Below are positions 1 to 5,054 of a DNA stretch of 5,054 nt, in pieces. The stretch spans positions 1 through 5,054 of the forward strand of contig JAFPAS010000252.1 in the NCBI GenBank assembly GCA_017424205.1. The letters are read 5' to 3'. Each line of letters starts with the position of its first letter. Positions within the stretch are counted from its first letter, which is position 1. The stretch is from Prevotella sp. GTDB lineage: Bacteria; Bacteroidota; Bacteroidia; Bacteroidales; Bacteroidaceae. The position numbers were made by a program, and so were the translations under genes. Below the pieces are notes generated by a model. That model did no database searches. It was not told the DNA's origin and saw nothing but the letters and a program-made list of their open reading frames with translations.

Positions 1-1
1 C

Positions 2-217
2 TGCGATGGTCTGGGCGATTGCCTGCCTGCATGCCCCATGAATGCTATCTCCTTTGAGGAGCGGGAAGCACCTGCCTATAACGAAGCGGCTGTGCTGGCC
101 GCCAAGAAAGCAAAGGAGGCCGGAATCCATGAATCTGGTCACTCTTGCAAGATGTTTGAAGTGGGTAATCAGTTCTTTATAATTCGTTTGATGGTGTATA
201 TTAAACCTATTCCATAA
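2..217 (+). CDS. Ferredoxin-like 4Fe-4S binding protein, 3' fragment with a foreign-looking tail
   Basis: The frame is open from the window edge to TAA at 215-217 (71 residues, no start visible). Residues 1-12 read CDGLGDCLPACP, followed by NAISFEEREAPAYNEAAV. This is the second-cluster region of short dicluster ferredoxin-like proteins found in anaerobic Firmicutes and Bacteroidetes, presumably a cytoplasmic electron carrier. Visible Cys ligands are residues 1, 7 and 11; the usual middle Cys position (4) is Leu, as I remember for this CDGLG-type family. The first cluster lies upstream, outside the window. Only about residues 1-45 look like ferredoxin. From about base 135 the reading frame runs antisense to the ThiE-like gene, so the last 25 or so residues (…NQFFIIRLMVYIKPIP) are probably accidental. 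GC over bases 1-120 is about 59%, against 35-40% just after. The family assignment is fairly sure; that the 71-residue product exists as read is doubtful. Confidence 0.6.
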   Translation, partial: CDGLGDCLPACPMNAISFEEREAPAYNEAAVLAAKKAKEAGIHESGHSCKMFEVGNQFFIIRLMVYIKPIP

Positions 218-739
218 ATCTCCGCATATAACCACACCTCCGAAACCTTCGTCATGAGCCCATTTTACGTTGTCAGCATTCATGCCTCCTAAAGCATATA
301 CATGCTTATCTATTAGTCCTTTGCGTGAAGCTTCATGTATTTCTTCTGTTGTAAATTTTGACTTCACTTCGGGTTGGTGCAAGCTGTCGAATATGTCATG
401 CAGAAATACATACTGACTATGTTTTTTTATATCTTTCAGATGTGACAGTTCCATGCAGCTTCTGCTGACCTTTCCTTTGTATCCCTGTGGAACTTCCTGA
501 TTTGGGTCGTCAATGTGTATGCCGCATAAATCAAACTCCTGCTTCATATAGTAATGCTCATGTATCACAATCTGTCTGTGATATTCATCAGGTATCAATG
601 TTAGCAGACGCTCCATATATAGAGGTTCAGAACCAGGCTTATATAGATGCAGCAAATCCAACCCCTCGTCGAATAGAGCCGTGATAATTTTGTCTTCTTC
701 AACGAAAAATTGTGGTTGTGATATCAATACAAGTTTCAT
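2..739 (-). CDS. ThiE/TenI-like thiamine phosphate synthase homologue, 3' end replaced at a junction
   Basis: ATG at 739-737 opens a frame that stays open to the window edge (246 codons), but only about residues 1-200 (bases 140-739) look like the family, which is usually near 200-210 residues. ThiE joins HMP pyrophosphate to thiazole phosphate to make thiamine phosphate in the cytoplasm; TenI-like relatives can lack this activity. Visible TIM-barrel signatures are the N-terminal strand MKLVLISQP, HLYKP at 31-35, IHEHYY at 59-64, YALGGM at 148-153 and GFGGVVICGDLW at 165-176. The last two fit the C-terminal phosphate-binding strands. At HLYKP the Arg usual in ThiE/TenI is Tyr, so classical catalysis is uncertain. 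Residues beyond about 203 are antisense to the ferredoxin-like frame and probably not native. The start is supported by a consensus promoter about 20 bp upstream. No other thi genes are in view. TenI-like regulator or orphan enzyme is the alternative. Confidence 0.75.
   Translation of the reverse strand, partial: MKLVLISQPQFFVEEDKIITALFDEGLDLLHLYKPGSEPLYMERLLTLIPDEYHRQIVIHEHYYMKQEFDLCGIHIDDPNQEVPQGYKGKVSRSCMELSHLKDIKKHSQYVFLHDIFDSLHQPEVKSKFTTEEIHEASRKGLIDKHVYALGGMNADNVKWAHDEGFGGVVICGDLWNRFNIHHQTNYKELITHFKHLARVTRFMDSGLLCFLGGQHSRFVIGRCFPLLKGDSIHGACRQAIAQTIA
120..150. other. Probable sequence junction (chimera or rearrangement breakpoint)
   Basis: By hand count, bases 1-120 are 71/120 G+C (59%), bases 121-180 are 24/60 (40%) and bases 181-240 are 21/60 (35%). 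At the same place the plus-strand ferredoxin similarity ends and the minus-strand ThiE-like similarity ends (around THFKHLARV, residues 192-200), with neither gene reaching a stop of its own. Two convergent genes losing their stops at one point is best explained by a join of unrelated sequences, either in assembly or by deletion. The exact base cannot be fixed by eye. No insertion-sequence ends or target duplications are visible. Confidence 0.6.
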
Positions 740-759
740 GTTCTTTCGTTATTTTGCTG

Positions 760-790
760 CAAAATTATTAAAAAAGTGTCAAACTGCAAA
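760..790 (-). promoter_or_regulatory. Bacteroidetes-type promoter for the ThiE-like gene
   Basis: Read on the minus strand, TTTG at 790-787 (-33 box) is followed by a 19-bp spacer and TAATTTTG at 767-760 (-7 box). This matches the primary-sigma consensus of Bacteroides and relatives, TTTG-N19-21-TAnnTTTG, exactly at the conserved positions. Transcription would begin near base 753, giving a leader of only about 14 nt before the ATG at 739. That leaves no room for a riboswitch such as a TPP element between this promoter and the gene. The spacer contains one copy of a 12-bp repeat, listed separately. Confidence 0.75.
771..782. repeat. 12-bp direct repeat, copy 1, inside the promoter spacer
   Basis: AAAAAGTGTCAA on the plus strand (TTGACACTTTTT on the minus strand), identical to copy 2 at 813-824. 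This copy lies wholly between the -33 and -7 boxes of the ThiE-like promoter. The two copies start 42 bp apart, close to four helical turns, so both would face the same side of the DNA. That fits an operator pair, but the repeat is A-rich and short, so chance is possible. Confidence 0.45.
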
Positions 791-812
791 GAGTTGTGTG
801 CTAATATTATAT

Positions 813-824
813 AAAAAGTGTCAA
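813..824. repeat. 12-bp direct repeat, copy 2, upstream of the promoter
   Basis: Exact second copy of AAAAAGTGTCAA, 23 bp beyond the -33 box of the ThiE-like promoter. On the minus strand it reads TTGACACTTTTT and is followed by TATAAT-like sequence (TATATAATATT). The TTGACA to TATAAT distance is only about 7 bp, so this is not a usable sigma-70 style promoter. An activator or repressor site is the main alternative to coincidence. Confidence 0.4.
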
Positions 825-890
825 TCCCAATGTCCTTAATGGCTCTCGATGCAATAAAATTGACTATAGATAATAATATGCGTATTGTTT

Positions 891-941
891 AGGGGTATAT
901 AGCATTTTTCTTTGTTTATGAATTTTGCTATATTTTCCCCT
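891..941 (-). terminator. Stem-loop downstream of ygiQ, candidate terminator
   Basis: Arms A-GGGG at 891-895 and CCCC-T at 937-941 form the base. ATATAGCA (897-904) pairs perfectly with TGCTATAT (926-933) above a small asymmetric internal loop (T896 against T934-T936). The terminal loop is about 21 nt. It begins 30 bp after the ygiQ stop, where a terminator is expected. Read on the minus strand, the base is not followed by a clear T-run; on the plus strand the following sequence is TTCTCTTTAT. It is therefore not a classical rho-independent terminator for ygiQ, and may instead protect the mRNA 3' end. Confidence 0.4.
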
Positions 942-970
942 TCTCTTTATCTTGCTATTATTGTGATCAG

Positions 971-2887
971 TTATCTATGTTCGTTTCTGTGTGGCTTCCC
1001 TGTCTTTCGTGCGTTATTTGTTCGGTGTTTATCTTTAGGCGTCAAATTTCGGTCATATCTTGCAGTTTGTTTTCCGTATAGAGCTTCTATGAGGTCAGGA
1101 CGTCCCATGCTTCGCAATGTTCTTTCGATGTGTGGTCGTTGTTCTGGCTTGTACCAGAAAAAGAACTGTCGTTGGTCGAGTTTCTCTTGTGGGGTTTTCG
1201 CAGAGAATACCTTTTCCATAGTGTATGGGTCGTATCCTGTATACCATGTTTCAGTTGCAACGGTCATAGGCGTTGGCGTGAAGTCCTGTACTTGTTCGAG
1301 ATGGAAGTCAAGCCCTTTTGTGACTACAGCCAGTTCTGCCATGTCTTCTGCTCGGCATCCAGGGTGAGAACTGATGAAGTATGGTATGATTTGCTGTCGC
1401 AGTCCTTCTTCTCGACATATGCGGTCGAAGATGCGTTTGAATTCCCGGAACTGTTTAAATGGTGGTTTTCGCATGAGGCGCAGGACATTGTCTGAAGTAT
1501 GCTCAGGAGCAACTTTCAATCGTCCGCTCACGTGATTTGTTATAAGTTCATGAGTATACGCTTTTGCGGCTTCGTTAGATTTTGGGTCTTTGGCATGGTG
1601 TAGCAGCAAATCGTATCTTACTCCAGAGCCAATAAAACTTTTCTTAATGCCAGGCAGATCGTCAACACTTCTGTATATTTCAATGAGCTTGCTATGATCT
1701 GTGTTAAGATTCGGACATATAGCGGGACTTACACAAGATGGTCTGCGGCACGCTTCGCATGCTTTAGAATTAAGACCTTTCATGTTGTACATGTTAGCTG
1801 AAGGTCCCCCGAGATCTGACAAATAGCCCTTGAAATCTGGCTGTTTGATTATTTCCTTTACTTCTCTGATGATGCTTTCCTTCGAACGAGATGTGATGAA
1901 TTTGCCTTGATGCGCAGAGATCGTACAGAAGGCGCACCCCCCGAAACATCCGCGATGAATATTGACGGAGAATTTAATCATGTCAAAGGCGGGAATTCTT
2001 TTCCCCTTATACTTTGGATGTGGCTGCCGTGTGTATGGATAGCTATGCGACCGGTCGAGCTCTTCTGTTGTCATGGTAGGGTATGGAGCATTGACAACGG
2101 TATACATAGAGTCAACCTCTTGTATGATTCTCTGAGCATGAATCCTATTTGACTGTTCCTCTATATGCTTGAAATTTTCAGCCTGTGCCCTTTTACTTGC
2201 TAAGCATTCCTCATGAGAGTGCAGCAAGATGTCGTCGCTTGTAAGACCATCTGGGATATCCTCTTTGCTGCATAAGACTACGGTCTGTGGCATATTGCGT
2301 ATATCCTTTACGGGAGTGCCTTCGGCAACACGCTTTGCCAGTTCTGTCACCGCACGTTCTCCCATTCCGTATATAATCATGTCAGCGCCAGAGTCACATA
2401 ATATACATTTCTGCAGTTTCTCCTGCCAGTAGTCATAGTGTGTAAGGCGTCTCAACGATGCTTCTATTCCGCCAAGAATTACAGGAGTGTCAGGAAAGAG
2501 CTGCTTAAGAATTTTTGTGTATACAATTGTGGGGTATTCAGGCCGACAATTATGCTGTCCATCAGGAGAGTAAGCGTCTTCTGAACGAAGGCGACGATTT
2601 GCTGTATACTTGTTGACCATCGAGTCCATGCATCCTGGGGCAATAGCAAAAAACAGTCGTGGGACGCCCAGTTTCTTAAAGTCACGATAGTCACCATGCC
2701 AATCGGGTTGTGGCACAATAGCTACTCTGTAGCCCTGAGCTTCTAATGTTCGTCCTATGACAGCTGCTCCGAACGAAGGATGATCGACGTATGCATCAGC
2801 AGAAAATATTATTATGTCGACGTAGTCCCACCCACGTAATTCGATTTCTTTTTTTGTGGTGGGCAGAAAGTCTGTTAGTAAAGGCAT
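971..2887 (-). CDS. ygiQ: YgiQ family radical SAM protein
   Basis: This is a complete 638-residue protein with ATG at 2887 and TAA at 973-971. Its N-terminus (LPTTKKEIELRGWDYVDII, then SADAYVDHPSFGAAVIGRTLEAQGYRVAIVPQPDW) is the hallmark of the YgiQ/UPF0313 family. An N-terminal region of cobalamin-binding-like fold covers about residues 20-185, including GGIEASLRR at 139-147. The radical SAM core follows from about 300, with the cluster motif HRGCFGGCAFC giving Cys314, Cys318 and Cys321. A second Cys group (377, 380, 385, 391) sits in an insertion typical of YgiQ and may hold another metal or cluster. Residues 536-603 (DFTPTPMTVATETWYTGYDP onward) are the conserved C-terminal YgiQ region. 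The last 30 or so residues are a basic, probably disordered tail. The protein should be a cytoplasmic, oxygen-sensitive iron-sulfur enzyme; its substrate is unknown to me. It is full length for the family, with all key residues present. Confidence 0.95.
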   Translation of the reverse strand: MPLLTDFLPTTKKEIELRGWDYVDIIIFSADAYVDHPSFGAAVIGRTLEAQGYRVAIVPQPDWHGDYRDFKKLGVPRLFFAIAPGCMDSMVNKYTANRRLRSEDAYSPDGQHNCRPEYPTIVYTKILKQLFPDTPVILGGIEASLRRLTHYDYWQEKLQKCILCDSGADMIIYGMGERAVTELAKRVAEGTPVKDIRNMPQTVVLCSKEDIPDGLTSDDILLHSHEECLASKRAQAENFKHIEEQSNRIHAQRIIQEVDSMYTVVNAPYPTMTTEELDRSHSYPYTRQPHPKYKGKRIPAFDMIKFSVNIHRGCFGGCAFCTISAHQGKFITSRSKESIIREVKEIIKQPDFKGYLSDLGGPSANMYNMKGLNSKACEACRRPSCVSPAICPNLNTDHSKLIEIYRSVDDLPGIKKSFIGSGVRYDLLLHHAKDPKSNEAAKAYTHELITNHVSGRLKVAPEHTSDNVLRLMRKPPFKQFREFKRIFDRICREEGLRQQIIPYFISSHPGCRAEDMAELAVVTKGLDFHLEQVQDFTPTPMTVATETWYTGYDPYTMEKVFSAKTPQEKLDQRQFFFWYKPEQRPHIERTLRSMGRPDLIEALYGKQTARYDRNLTPKDKHRTNNARKTGKPHRNEHR

Positions 2888-2993
2888 TGGCTGGAAGATT
2901 AAATGTGGAATGAAGAATGAGGGATGTGGAATAAAGCCTTCTGCTTACTTCATTCCTCTGTTCTCTTGACTAATGATTCTTTATTGTTTTTTT
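2888..2993. other. Leader region between the 104-aa gene and ygiQ
   Basis: This 106-bp gap has no CAAAnnTA on the plus strand, so no consensus Bacteroidetes promoter reads into ygiQ; ygiQ may be transcribed from upstream of the amidase-like gene or from a divergent promoter. It contains ATGTGGAAT twice (2903-2911 and 2924-2932, 21 bp apart). It also contains GGAATGAAG (2907-2915) with its inverse CTTCATTCC (2948-2956). The sequence just before the ygiQ ATG has no strong Shine-Dalgarno site, which is normal for Bacteroidetes. Confidence 0.5.
2907..2956 (-). repeat. Inverted repeat with nested hairpin upstream of ygiQ
   Basis: A perfect 9-bp inverted repeat (GGAATGAAG at 2907-2915, CTTCATTCC at 2948-2956) encloses a 32-nt loop. 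The loop contains a small stem, AAGC (2934-2937) with GCTT (2943-2946). In ygiQ mRNA it would fold about 20 nt before the start codon. It could be an mRNA structure, a weak intercistronic terminator, or part of a dispersed intergenic repeat. No T-run follows it on the minus strand, which argues against a terminator. Confidence 0.4.
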
Positions 2994-3308
2994 CTAAAAG
3001 TCATTGTTTTCTTCTTCGTTTTCGTTGACGTTTTCGTTGTATAATGTCAGAAGATTATTTAGTCCGAAAGCTTTCATGTCAGAGTGATAAACGACATCAA
3101 AGCAGAGGCTCAGCAATCCTCTGTCAGAATTTCCGCCGTTTTCGAGCAATGCCCTCACATTGAGCTTCAGTTTCTCAAGTACCGCCTCGTCTATTATTCC
3201 GTTGCTATCTATCAAGTTTTGGAAAAGTCTATACTGTCTGATGGTCTGTATGTGTTCCTGTGTGATACTGATTTGTCTTGTACCAGATGCGTTTGCTTGT
3301 ATTTTCAT
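2994..3308 (-). CDS. Hypothetical protein, 104 aa, unrecognised
   Basis: ATG at 3308 and TAG at 2996-2994. I do not recognise the family. The sequence has no signal peptide, no membrane segment and a single Cys, so it is probably cytoplasmic. Residues 15-60 (ITQEHIQTIRQYRLFQNLIDSNGIIDEAVLEKLKLNVRALL) look mainly helical. Residues 61-92 (GNSDRGLLSLCFDVVYHSDMKAFGLNNLLTLY) look mixed. The C-terminal dozen residues are an acidic, Asn/Glu-rich tail. The start lies 12 bp after the stop of the amidase-like gene on the same strand, which favours a real, co-transcribed and possibly translationally coupled gene. The spread of hydrophobic positions and the lack of low-complexity sequence outside the tail also support coding. 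A role linked to the upstream envelope protein is possible only from position and is not shown by sequence. Confidence 0.75.
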   Translation of the reverse strand: MKIQANASGTRQISITQEHIQTIRQYRLFQNLIDSNGIIDEAVLEKLKLNVRALLENGGNSDRGLLSLCFDVVYHSDMKAFGLNNLLTLYNENVNENEEENNDF

Positions 3309-3320
3309 AATCTGTCTCTG

Positions 3321-5054
3321 CTATTTTGTTGATTCGTTATTGTTTATGTAATTTATTATATTTCTCATGACAAAAAGCCTGTCATTAGCATTCTTTATAC
3401 ATTCGAAAGGAAATCCGATAGCAACGATGCAGCCCTTTTGGTCAGCATGAGCCACTGCTGCTGTGTTTCCTGAAGCATAAGTCATGAAAGGCGTTGCATT
3501 GTCGTCTTCTGTGTAACGAAGAATATCTGATGCAACGGAAGCATAATGATTCTCATTGACATGTCGATATACTGGAATTTTTTGTCCGTTCATATAGACA
3601 ATATCAGCATTCTTGTTATATCCAAACGGCATTGAATTACGTTCTATGCTGTCGTTCATTATATGTAAGTTTTTTGCCAGCCATATCTTTTCTTCGTCTT
3701 CGCTCATGTCTGAAGTGATGTACGAGCCACTCACAATTATGTTGCCTCCGTTCTTGCGATATGCTTCGATGGCGTCTTTCATCTGTGGTGTAAAGGTTTT
3801 GTAGGGTAGGAGAGAATGACCGTCGTTTTTCTCATTACCGAATATGATATCAATCATTGATATTCCCTCCGTTGGTGTTTCCTTAGAAAACGCTTCTGAT
3901 GAGATGCTTACAATGTTATAGTCGCCCGCCTGCTGTATTGCTTCCGCATGTGTGTAAGTGTAGTTGAAATCATTACCTGCAGTGAATCTTCCGATGAGTG
4001 AATCGTCAGAATATCCAAGCCATGGCGTTTTTCCAGCTTGTTTCTTTTCGAACACTTTCTGTTGTCCGACCCATGCCAAAGTTTTTCCATATGATAAGCC
4101 GATATCTTCAGAAAGGTCGAATCCGCATATAGAATCATTATCAATGACAGCGGGTGATGATAATCTATGAAATGCGTTGACAATCATTACTGTCTCTTTT
4201 GCCTTGGGATTGTATAAGGCTATGAGCTCTTCTGTAGGAAAACTTTCGCCGCCTTTGTTTGTTGCAGTTACTCGGAATCTGTATATGGTGTTTTCCTTAA
4301 GAACGATTGTATATTCAGATGCGCCCACACTAACGCCATTATCATATCCGTTATTTCCTATTCTTGTGTAAACATTATATGCTTCAGGGGTGGCAGATGC
4401 TTCAATTGAATCGTGTTGTGGCGTCCATGTAAGAGTGAGTATGTTTGCCCGTAGATTTCTGACTGATAGGTTCTTTGGCGTTAGTGGTTGCACGACGGCC
4501 TTAGCTCCGTTATGTCTTGCGAAATGTTTTAGAATTGTCTTATATATAGAGCGTGCCAGTACAAATTTGAAATGCGGGTCATGGCCCATACGCATATCGG
4601 CAAAGTTTTCATGTGAAAGCACTTCCATGATTGCTGATGTCTGTGCCGGCAGTCGTGTTTCGCTGTAGTTGCGGTCCCAGATATCGCGAACAGTCCATTT
4701 CCCCAATGCTTTCTTTATATCTTGCTCAGCATTGTAAAGCAATTCATGTGCTAAATCATATGATTCTTGTCTAGGCTGTCCTGCAGCGAGCTTATAGTTG
4801 TTGAAATTACTTGTGCAAATTGTGAGCGAGCCATATATGCTGCTGAAATCGTCGGCACGTCCGGCATCACTATGTATTCCGAGTTGCATGTCAATAGGTA
4901 CTCGCCCTGACATGACTTTTCCAGACACGACATTGATTTGCTGCACAGGTTTTCTTGCAACGCTATCAGCAATATTCCTTGCAATTTTTTTTGCATCGTC
5001 TGCCGTTATGCTATCAGGATTGTTTTTCGCTAAACTGTCAAGAAATATCAGTGC
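3321..5054 (-). CDS. N-acetylmuramoyl-L-alanine amidase-like protein with FN3 and GATase-like domains, 5' truncated
   Basis: The frame is open from the window edge to TAG at 3323-3321 (577 residues visible). An internal GTG at 4946 is not the real start, because 36 in-frame codons precede it and the fold is already under way. Residues about 37-178 match the C-terminal half of an Amidase_3 zinc amidase, which cleaves the lactyl-amide bond between muramic acid and the stem peptide. IHSDAG carries the expected zinc ligand (His61), and TSAIMEVLSHENFADM the expected catalytic Glu (Glu144). The other ligands lie upstream, out of view. Residues about 190-282 are a fibronectin type III domain (LTLTW, YNVYTR, YRFRVTATNKGGES). 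Residues about 286-577 resemble a class-I-glutamine-amidotransferase-like fold (AIEAYRKNGGNIIVSGSYI at 428-446). Relatives in Bacteroides and Prevotella are often annotated as xanthan lyase or golvesin-domain proteins, and I would expect them to be exported. No T9SS C-terminal domain is seen. Confidence 0.8.
   Translation of the reverse strand, partial: ALIFLDSLAKNNPDSITADDAKKIARNIADSVARKPVQQINVVSGKVMSGRVPIDMQLGIHSDAGRADDFSSIYGSLTICTSNFNNYKLAAGQPRQESYDLAHELLYNAEQDIKKALGKWTVRDIWDRNYSETRLPAQTSAIMEVLSHENFADMRMGHDPHFKFVLARSIYKTILKHFARHNGAKAVVQPLTPKNLSVRNLRANILTLTWTPQHDSIEASATPEAYNVYTRIGNNGYDNGVSVGASEYTIVLKENTIYRFRVTATNKGGESFPTEELIALYNPKAKETVMIVNAFHRLSSPAVIDNDSICGFDLSEDIGLSYGKTLAWVGQQKVFEKKQAGKTPWLGYSDDSLIGRFTAGNDFNYTYTHAEAIQQAGDYNIVSISSEAFSKETPTEGISMIDIIFGNEKNDGHSLLPYKTFTPQMKDAIEAYRKNGGNIIVSGSYITSDMSEDEEKIWLAKNLHIMNDSIERNSMPFGYNKNADIVYMNGQKIPVYRHVNENHYASVASDILRYTEDDNATPFMTYASGNTAAVAHADQKGCIVAIGFPFECIKNANDRLFVMRNIINYINNNESTK

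Larger units (their letters stand above)
740..970. other. Non-coding gap between ygiQ and the ThiE-like gene
   Basis: This AT-rich 231-bp stretch separates the ygiQ stop from the ATG of the ThiE-like gene, both on the minus strand. It contains, from right to left, a stem-loop (891-941), copy 2 and copy 1 of a 12-bp repeat, and the promoter. Bases 825-890 hold nothing I can identify. No tRNA, small RNA or coding sequence is evident. The separate promoter and the stem-loop suggest that the ThiE-like gene is its own transcription unit. Confidence 0.6.

Noticed and set aside
487..684. Plus-strand open frame of 65 codons opposite the ThiE-like gene
   Set aside because: It has no family resemblance and lies wholly antisense to a recognisable ThiE/TenI coding region.
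740..760. TPP riboswitch in the leader of the ThiE-like gene
   Set aside because: The predicted leader is only about 14 nt, and no THI-box sequence is visible in 740-970.
800..830. Sigma-70 style promoter from TTGACA and TATAAT on the minus strand
   Set aside because: The two elements are only about 7 bp apart, far short of 16-18 bp, and Bacteroidetes use a different consensus, which is present nearby.
912..1367. Plus-strand open frame of 151 codons antisense to ygiQ
   Set aside because: It is Cys/Ser/Val-rich with no recognisable motif and lies opposite the strongly conserved C-terminal coding sequence of ygiQ. It is a shadow frame.
4390..4668. Plus-strand open frame of 92 codons opposite the amidase-like gene
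   Set aside because: The minus strand here encodes the amidase His61 and Glu144 regions and the start of the FN3 domain, so the plus frame is a shadow.
4944..4946. GTG as the start codon of the amidase-like gene
   Set aside because: The same frame stays open for 36 more codons to the window edge, and the visible sequence is the middle of an amidase fold, so the true start is off the window.

Overview
The window reads as Bacteroidales DNA, most like Prevotella/Segatella. The evidence is a 'TTTG-19 bp-TAnnTTTG' promoter, roughly 40% GC over most of its length, no reliance on strong Shine-Dalgarno sites, and gene families familiar from that group. This assignment is inferred from recognised patterns, not from a database search. 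No RNA genes, CRISPR array, insertion sequence or defence system was seen.

Layout, right to left, because every full-size gene is on the minus strand. (1) 3321-5054 is the 3' part of a cell-wall amidase-like protein: the C-terminal half of an Amidase_3 fold, a fibronectin type III domain and a GATase-like C-terminal domain. Its 5' end lies outside the window. (2) 2994-3308 is a 104-residue hypothetical protein starting 12 bp after the amidase stop, so probably co-transcribed. (3) 971-2887 is a complete YgiQ-family radical SAM protein, preceded by a 106-bp gap with short repeats and an inverted repeat. (4) 740-970 is non-coding and holds a stem-loop after ygiQ and a textbook Bacteroidetes promoter reading leftward. 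(5) About 140-739 is a ThiE/TenI-like thiamine phosphate synthase homologue.

The left edge is anomalous. Bases 1 to about 135 encode, on the plus strand, the end of a ferredoxin-like 4Fe-4S protein at about 59% GC. The GC then drops abruptly to under 40%. Neither the ferredoxin frame nor the convergent ThiE-like frame has its own stop at the join: each runs through into the other's antisense. This looks like a chimeric assembly or a rearrangement breakpoint that removed both 3' ends.

The genes do not form an obvious single pathway: envelope hydrolysis, a radical SAM protein of unclear role, and a thiamine-related enzyme. I found no convincing undescribed system. The points most worth checking are the left junction, the repeated 12-mer at the thiE-like promoter, the unrecognised 104-aa protein, and the domain combination of the amidase-like protein.
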